Assembly: GCA_026119855.1 (NCBI GenBank)
Contig: JAOWBW010000445.1
Coordinates: 963,111 to 1,027,110, forward strand
DNA: 64,000 nucleotides
Reading direction: 5' to 3'
From: Campanula takesimana
Taxonomy: Eukaryota > Streptophyta > Magnoliopsida > Asterales > Campanulaceae
Shown here: piece after piece, positions 57,616-64,000 of the stretch
Layout: each line of letters opens with the position of its first letter
Position numbering within the stretch: the stretch's first letter is position 1
The notes under the pieces: model-generated
What the model was told of the DNA's origin: nothing
What the model saw: the letters and a program-made list of their open reading frames with translations, nothing else
Database searches by the model: none
Program-made: the position numbers and the translations under genes

Positions 57616-58202
57616 GATATCATATCTATATATTATTTTTAATATCCTTTGTTTAAGTGTTTTGGCTATGCTTAGAAAAGTCATCTAGTATGCGGTTCTA
57701 TCATCATTGAAACCGCATCAATAAATGGTTCGGTACAAGATTCTCCATCAAACTGACGAGTCAAAAGAATGTAATCGGTTCTTTCAAAACCGACAAGAAA
57801 GCAAGGTCATTCGGTTTAAACATATAAACCGCCATCAGATTAGAGAGACATCAGTTTCACGAAAAACCGCTGAAGACGTAAGGTAAGTAGGTTTGCTCAA
57901 TCAAACTGCTCAGGTATGAAATTTGCATTTTAGTCCCTACTTTATGTCATATCAACTATAAGGACACTTTTGCAATTTCTCTGCCGCATTAAATTCTATG
58001 TGACGTGGGACGCCATCTGGAGATAATCGTGCGCCGTTCTCGTCGTTCCATTACCCGAGGAACAGTTAATTGAGTATAAAAGACAAAGTTCATTTCTTTT
58101 TACCTTTTTACCTTCTTCCTCATTTGCGTATTCTCTCTATCTCTCTCTCATCTGCACTCTATTCTCAATCTCAAATTTTTTCATACTTCTTTGACATTTC
58201 AA
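57616..58202 (+). promoter_or_regulatory. Spacer with putative internal promoter for the extra gene
   Basis: This non-coding spacer lies between pol and the extra gene. It holds four AACCGC/GCGGTT hexamers at 57690-57870, plus related CGGTT sites. A TATA box, TATAAAAG, is at 58075-58082. After it comes a CT-rich leader (TCTCTCTATCTCTCTCTC, about 58132-58150), and ATG is at 58203 in good plant context (AAATGGC). TATA, pyrimidine patch and ATG are in the order and spacing of a plant core promoter with a ~95-base leader. Confidence 0.6.
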
Positions 58203-61200
58203 ATGGCACCTAAGAAATCTTCAGACCCATCTGCTCCATCTACATCTAAAACATCAAAAGGCGATATGGTATGATTTCTTGAACCCTTCACTCTAGCATT
58301 TCATTTTTTCCGCCATTGTTGTTCTAAAAAGCTTGTTCGAATTCTCACATTTTTACTTGCTTTTTCTTTCAATTTTTGGTTGATTATGATTACGTATGTT
58401 CATATATGCTGGGTTTGATGTTTATTTCATGTCTTTTGGTCATTTTTTTTAACAATTTTGATTTTTGGGTTTTTCGGGTGTTCATTCGTATTTTTTTTAC
58501 TATGTTCTGGGTTTATTATTTGAATTTATTATTTTAGAACTTTGTTAGTATCTGTTTTTTTTTTAGTCTTTTGGTATTCTTCTTTCTTAATTTGGTTAAG
58601 TTTTTGTCTTGCATGTTTATCCCATGTTCATCATGTTCTTCATGCATTCAAATGCTTTTTCAAAATTCTTTCCATGTCTAGTTTTGGGTGTTTACCATTT
58701 TACCCCTGTTTTTACTTCAACCGCTTATTTCATTGTTAGGATTCCTTGTAGCAGTTTGAATGGTTGGCTTATTCAAACTGCTTGCATCAAACTCTTACTA
58801 ACTTTGATTATTTTTAGGATGACACCAACTTTGTACCTGGGTCTCAGATCATCAAAGCCGAATTTGAAGCTGATGCAGTTGGAAGAAAACTGCTCACACT
58901 ACTGGAATCATCAAAGCTGCTGCCCTTATTCCAGTTAGATGAACCGAAGTTTGACAAGAGGCTCTGTGTAGAATTCTTTGACAATGGGATTGTCTGTGAG
59001 GTGCCTCTGCTGAATGGTAAAGGTGAAGAGATCAGAGACTTGGAGTCTGGGGAGGTTAAGACTGAAAATGCCATCAAGTCCACTGTAAGGACAAAGGATG
59101 TGGTGTTATCTGCTTCAAAGGTTGCCATTTTGGCTGGATTGGAGAATTCTGGAATTCTTTCTATCAAACCAGAATTAATCAACAGAACTACTGAGGAACT
59201 CTTGGGGGTCTCTGGCTTCAACACTAAGTCCACCCCTAAGAAGGAGTTTGGAGAAGTTATGGTGATGTTATGTGATTTAGTGGATACTGGAGTGATGTGC
59301 AAGAATGGCAATCACAACAATTTCACTTCTGAGCAGTACAACTACTGCGTGGCTATCTACAAAGGGAAGAAGCTGCACTGGCCAAGGATCATCATGCAAG
59401 AAATGATCAATGCCCTCAGCCGCCACACATCTGCCAAAGCCGCTGGTAAAACAAAGATCAGAACTCACTACAGACTCATAACCAAGTTCCTTCATCAGGA
59501 TTCTGTTATCTTTAAGGCTTCTGTGGCCAATGAAGCTGAGTGGGTGCAACCTAATGAGAAGACCTTGTTTGGTGCTTCTAAGCTTGATGCTTTCAGAACC
59601 GCATTTGGATGGCGGTTTGCACAAGCGGTATGGTCTGCTGATCCTCTGCCTGAAGAAAAGAGAGGACCCTTCCCTGAGGCTCGGCTAAATAAGTCAGGCA
59701 AACCTTATGCCGGTGCCATAGCAGATCAAGCCGCTGCTACAAGAGCTAGAGAAGCTGCTCAAACTGCCACGTTGAATAGGCTAGGAGTTAGCCTTGATGG
59801 AACTGAGGCTCCGGTTGAGAGGGAGTCTGCGGTTGAGGGGGAGCCTGCAATCCATGCGGCTCAACCCAGGGAAACCGCGGCTCCAAGAAAGAAGAAAGCC
59901 AAGGTAACTGAATCTTCCAAACCCTCATCTATTCTTCCTCCAAAACCGACCTTACCAAAATCCTTCCTCATTCTATCCAATCCCTCTTCTGAACCGCTTC
60001 CACCTTACTCAAAACCAATTCCATTCACAAAACCAACTCCTCCTATCCCTTCTAAACCTCAGATAAAACCCCTTTCCCCAATCAAGTCTAATGTTGAAAA
60101 ATCTTGAACTTTGCACAAGATGTAAACCTGTTGAGGAAACTGAAAGCCTCCACCTCTGAACCCAAACCTATCTCACCTCCAAAATCCCCTCTCAAACTGC
60201 CAACTGTTCAGTTCACTGAAGAACAGTTGCAGCTAATCTTTTCTGCCCTTCCCAACCTTAAACCCTCCACTCAAACCGAGCCTGAGCAGACCGAGGTGTC
60301 TGAGGCTGCGGTTCCAGTTGAACAAGCCGAGGTATCTACAAGAGCCGTTCAGCCTGAGCAAACTGATGGGTTTGAGGCTGCAGTAATGCCTGAGCAGACT
60401 GATGCGTCTGAGGCAGTTCAAGATGAACCTGAGCAAGATGATGAAAATCTTGAGGTTCAACCGCTGAAGAAGAAGAGAAGGTTAGTAAAGAAATATGACT
60501 TTGTGGAGCACTGGCAATCAAGGCCACCTGGTGCAATGGACTTCACTGAAGCTTCTGACAAGAAAGATCATTCACCCACTGAAGGCCCATTTGCAAAGGA
60601 GTTGAGGACAAAGGGCTGAAATGAGAAAGGCTGGGATAGACCCCATGATGGCTGAAACCGCTACTCCTTCGTTGAAACGAAAGCTGGAGTTTGACTCACC
60701 AGAGCACACTCCTTCACCTTCTGAATCCCCTACACTGCCTTTTGCTTCAGCAGTTCAACCGTCGGCTCAACCGCAACCGATAAACATCTCTGCCCCTTCG
60801 GTCTGCCTGAATTCACCGTTGCAGTTAGGTCTCCCAAACCGCGTGGTTTGAAAAGGAAGTGTGCACAGGACATAGCGGGCTACCTGAAGAATTTTAGAGC
60901 CACTACTTCCAAAGCCAACCGCCATGGAGCCGTCATTAGAGCCGCCAACAAGCATGAAGAGCAACGGCTCAAGTCTGGCCGTCCAAACCCTTTTGCCATA
61001 TTTCCAGCCGATGAGTCTCAAGCTGCTTCAGATCATCTGATTGCTTCAACTCTTGATCAAATTATTGAAGATCTAGCAGTTGAGTTCATCTTCTCTCTTT
61101 GTTCTAAATTTTTCTTTAGAATAAACTGCATTGTCTTTCCTTTCTTTATAGATGGCAGTTCTCTCCTTCACTTCTATTCCTCTCTCTAATACCCAAATTC

Positions 61201-61748
61201 TTTCCATTTCCCCTTCTCTTCCCTACAATTCATTGTCTATCATTCCTTTCCCTTCCTCCCCTTTTGAAACTGATCCTGTGAAGATTCAGTTTATGCTGGA
61301 TTCTTTCCTTAACCAATCTGCATTTCTTTCCTCTCTGCCCTTTCCTTGTTGATGCCATTAAGAGGGAGAATGGTGTTGACCCTAGGATTGGGAGAATGGA
61401 ATTTAAGATTGAAACCCTTCTGGAGAATCAGCTCAAGTTAGAACAGAAGGTTGAAACTTTGAATGAGCTGACTTCTCTCAGACTTGAAGCGGCCCAAGAA
61501 ATGAATGAGGCTCTGGAGAAGAAGTTAGACCAACTTGCTGATCTAACGGTTTCATCAACTGACTACTAGTTCAGTATGCCAATGACCTGAAAAAGCTTTC
61601 TGAGAAAATCTTAGAGAAGGTAAATGAACCGACCCATCTTCGTCTCAAGTCAGCTGAATATGTGTTTGAAACCGCCAGCATAGTTGAGCCTTCTGATGCT
61701 CAAACCGTTGTCCAAGCCACCGCCAGGGTTCCTGATAGAACTGATTAG
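58203..61748 (+). pseudogene. Extra gene of the copia element (envelope-like position), spliced, frame-broken
   Basis: SIRE/Maximus elements often carry a gene here called envelope-like; I do not recognise the family firmly. Exon 1 (58203-58268) codes 22 Ser/Lys-rich residues from MAPKKSSDP. GT at 58269 and AG at 58816-58817 bound a 549-bp T-rich intron. Exon 2 opens in the same phase and stays open to 60107. Its N-terminal ~300 residues look globular (LCVEFFDNGIVCEVPLLNG, KVAILAGLENSGIL, NYCVAIYKGKKLHWPRII, FGWRFAQAVW). A Pro/Ser-rich part follows, then, after a frame change, acidic PEQT(D/E)-SEA repeats (60280-60440) and the basic cluster KKKRRLVKK (60472-60498). Further frame changes lie near 60620 and 60840. 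A second possible intron (61079-61151) and a coiled-coil tail (ENQLKLEQKVETLNELTSL) precede the stop at 61748. No signal peptide or membrane helix is seen, so an envelope function is doubtful. Confidence 0.7.
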
Positions 61749-62200
61749 AATTCTTTCTATCTTTTGTAATCAGTTTTGACTTTTATTATTTTCCTTGTAA
61801 TTTGTAACTTCAAAACCTTTTAAAGATTATAATGAAAATGAATGCATTGCATCCAATATTCCAAAACTTTGTTTATTCAAACTACTTGTTTGTGGAACAA
61901 TGCATTTCTAAAAACTCATGCACTATTCATCATGAAAAATTTTCTAAGTGTATGTGTTTTAAACATTCAGTTTAAACATGCATATCTGATTCTCATAAAC
62001 ATATCTTTTTATATGCATCTGAATGAATTTCTTATCTATCTGTTTTTCATTTCCTTGTCTTTGATAGATTAGAAATCTATGGTATAGCATTGTGTGTGCA
62101 TTTGACTTGGGCATGCAGTTTCAATACATACTCATTTGAGCATGTTCTTACCAAGTACAATGTTTGCTCTATCATAGTGTGGTAATGGCATCAATCAAAT
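61749..62200 (+). other. 3' untranslated part of the copia element
   Basis: AT-rich non-coding DNA between the extra gene and the polypurine tract. It has no AACCGC copies, unlike the rest of the element, and no gene. Confidence 0.6.
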
Positions 62201-62210
62201 AGGGGGAGAT
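62201..62210 (+). other. Polypurine tract of the copia element
   Basis: AGGGGGAGAT lies directly before the 3' LTR start TGTTAGGATT. Confidence 0.9.
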
Positions 62211-63616
62211 TGTTAGGATTCATTTTATGGACTTTAGGTTTACTTGTAATGAAGTTTTACTTCAATTTTAGACAAGTCCATTTCTAGATTTTAGCAGTTA
62301 GGCTGAGTTATGATCGGTTTACCTTAGCGGTTTAGAGTCCCTCAAGCCGCCGTCTCAAACCGCCAGCATGGTGCCTTAAGTCCTTCATCAACCGCATTTT
62401 GTGTCTTTGATGAAACCGCATTTCAAGTTCATTCATGAAACCGCACATGCATCTGGTGGAACCGCCGACCAAGATATTGAAGAACTTATTGCTGTCATTT
62501 ACTCCTTGAAGACAAACATTCGCTTTCAACCGTAAAAATTAATGACTGGTGACTTGTCCTTAAACTTCAAGTCATGGTTCAGTTATTCTGGGAATGTCGG
62601 TTTGTCTAGTCTTTTGAAAAGTTACCGTTGTACTTTTCAACAACTAAAAGGACAATGTCAGGTAGTGGTCCAACAACTTCCTGCCACAAAGCAAAAGCAA
62701 AGGACGACAGTGACAGGGTCAACCAATGGGATTGTGACAGCTCATTAAACCGCCATACATGACTCACCTCATTGTCCAACGGTCGCTAATGCCTTCACTA
62801 TAAATAGCCTTCATTGTTCAACATTGAAGGTTGCTGAGCTTCAAAGAGAATATCCCAAGGTATTCAAGTTTGCTTTGAAGATTGAAAACCCAGATACTCA
62901 CATCTTCATCATCTCCTTAGCAAACCAGAGTTCTTCATCAAGCTTCAAGCCTTTAAATCATCACAAATCAGCCTTACACAGAAAGTAATCATTTGCTCAC
63001 CATCACTTAGATATTTTGAGCTCTTGATTTCTTTCCACACTACACACCCGGAGTATATTTTCTTATAGATTAATATACCTTGAAAACACAGGTGTTTTAA
63101 TAGCATTGTTAGGTTAGATTGTTTATTTAGAGTTTGGATTCATTTGTAATCTTGTAAAACTCCTCTAAATCAATACAAGTCTAGTAGCTATTAGAAAATC
63201 CTAGGCTAACACCTAGGTAGAGGACGTAGTTCTTTCAAAACGAACCTCTTCAAATTGTGTGTACTTGATCTTTATTTCTGTCTTGTCATTTACTTTTATG
63301 TTTACGAGCTTTATTTACTTTCATGTGAAATGACTTGATAAATGATTTGCATACTTTTGTGAAACTTCAGTGTGCCCTGTCAGTTGCATCATTCCTTTTC
63401 AACCACTTAACCGCCCAAACTCTTCATAATTCAGTTTGGACAAAACCGCAAAACTCCGCTGTGCATTTTATCTGAGCGGTTCTAGTGCTTTAAACCGCAA
63501 TAGACCAACTGATAAGTACTTTGGTTGATTTTCAAGGGTATTTCGAAAAATATTTAAACCTCTATTCACCCCCCCCCTTTAGCGGTTCTATACCCTTGTT
63601 GCCCTTTGGACCAACA
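62211..63616 (+). repeat. 3' LTR of the copia element
   Basis: 1406 bp, ending GGACCAACA. It has a TATA box (CTATAAATAG, 62798-62807) and about twelve AACCGC/GCGGTT hexamers. It differs from the 5' LTR by many single-base gaps and the absence of the ~45-bp block. Confidence 0.92.
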
Positions 63617-63621
63617 GGAAT

Positions 63622-63803
63622 AACATTTGGATGGGAGGAGCCCTAGAGGAAAAAACCCAAAAATATTTCGTATTAAACTCGTTGTACATTTAACGTGTCC
63701 TCCCGTATTTAACTAACTTTGATTTCCACTTCCTTTTGTGTATTTTGGTAAAATATCACTGTGTTTGGGGTGAATGGGCTTTAGATTGAGGAACTGCTGA
63801 TTT
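63622..63803. other. Short intergenic stretch, nothing seen
   Basis: It is the right flank of the copia insertion and shows no gene or repeat. Confidence 0.5.
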
Positions 63804-64000
63804 TGTAACATCCCAAATTTTCAGAGTAATAAAATATCCTTTAAACAAATAACATCCGTCCCCAACTCGGGAAAACAACGGTCTTAAACCATAAATTCAA
63901 ATACCAACGGCTAGTTCATAAACCAACATTCAAAAATAAACGGTACTAGATTGTCTTTCAAATTCTTAACGGCTAGTTACCACCGCCTATAAAACCTCTC
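63804..64000 (+). repeat. Possible chromovirus-type LTR start, cut by the window edge
   Basis: TGTAACATCCCAAATTTTCA followed by AGTAATAAAATATCC resembles the TGTCACGACCCGAAATC start of the chromovirus LTR in this window and the TGTAACACCCC start of many plant gypsy LTRs. Only ~200 bp are visible. Confidence 0.35.

Larger units (their letters stand above)
50408..63616 (+). mobile_element. Ty1/copia element (SIRE/Maximus-like), 13.2 kb, with an extra 3' gene, TSD GGAAT
   Basis: LTRs lie at 50408-51872 and 62211-63616, both starting TGTTAGGATTCATT and ending GGACCAACA. GGAAT flanks the element at 50403-50407 and 63617-63621. Order: tRNA-iMet primer site, gag, protease, integrase, RT, RNase H (copia order), an extra gene, polypurine tract. 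RT and RNase H style, large size, long LTRs and a 3' gene fit the SIRE/Maximus lineage. Gag-pol is broken by three in-frame stops and several frame changes, so this copy is not autonomous as read. It is unusually rich in AACCGC/GCGGTT, in LTRs, coding and spacer alike. Confidence 0.92.

Noticed and set aside
58609..58938. 109-codon frame across the intron of the copia extra gene
   Set aside because: It overlaps the 549-bp intron and part of exon 2 in another frame; the spliced frame explains the region better.
58203..61748. Calling the copia extra gene an envelope glycoprotein
   Set aside because: No signal peptide, membrane helix or cysteine-rich ectodomain is visible, and an NLS-like basic cluster is present. 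Only its position matches the envelope-like label.

Overview
This is nuclear DNA from a flowering plant, probably a eudicot; the species cannot be named from the window. It is AT-rich, holds one spliced host gene with GT-AG introns, and is otherwise almost entirely transposable elements of plant-specific types: SIRE-like Ty1/copia, Tekay/Del-like chromovirus, Tat/Ogre-type LTR element, Stowaway, Tourist and Mutator-like MITEs, Helitrons and tRNA-derived SINE heads.

Layout. 1-8308: AT-rich DNA with many small DNA transposons, including a diverged ~430-bp triplication (1850-3060), two Stowaway MITEs, a Tourist-like element with TAA duplication (4780-5470), a Helitron 3' end (6073), and two Mutator-like elements with 11-bp and 9-bp target duplications. 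8309-18135: a long inverted-repeat element split by a complete but non-autonomous Tat/Ogre-type LTR retrotransposon (9466-17867, TSD ATAAC). 18136-25783: a young, minus-strand chromovirus (gag, protease, RT, RNase H, integrase, chromodomain) whose 3' LTR is cut off inside a cluster of short palindromes. 25784-31200: an antisense Tat LTR piece, the tail of a small copia element, a solo LTR with TSD CTTAT, and SINE heads.

31220-42546: the only host gene seen, an eight-exon homologue of ER membrane protein complex subunit 10 (EMC10), about 316 residues. Its introns are swollen by a Helitron, a fold-back MITE, Stowaways and minisatellites. 42547-50407: more MITEs, a palindromic GGAGGCA-repeat element, and a ~113-bp minisatellite array split by two Stowaways.

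50408-63616: a complete 13.2-kb SIRE/Maximus-type copia element with TSD GGAAT. Downstream of pol it carries an extra gene that looks like an independent transcription unit: TATA box, CT-rich leader, ATG, a 549-bp intron that keeps frame, then a long product with an acidic repeat, an NLS-like basic cluster and coiled coil but no membrane segment. The whole element is also strikingly enriched in the hexamer AACCGC/GCGGTT (roughly 60 copies by hand count, about 12 in each LTR). I regard the extra gene plus this motif bias as the best candidate for an undescribed system. One speculative reading is a self-recognition or anti-silencing factor, comparable in logic to VANDAL VANC proteins.

Caution: LTR pairs differ largely by single-base indels, so some of the apparent frameshifts may be assembly errors rather than old mutations.
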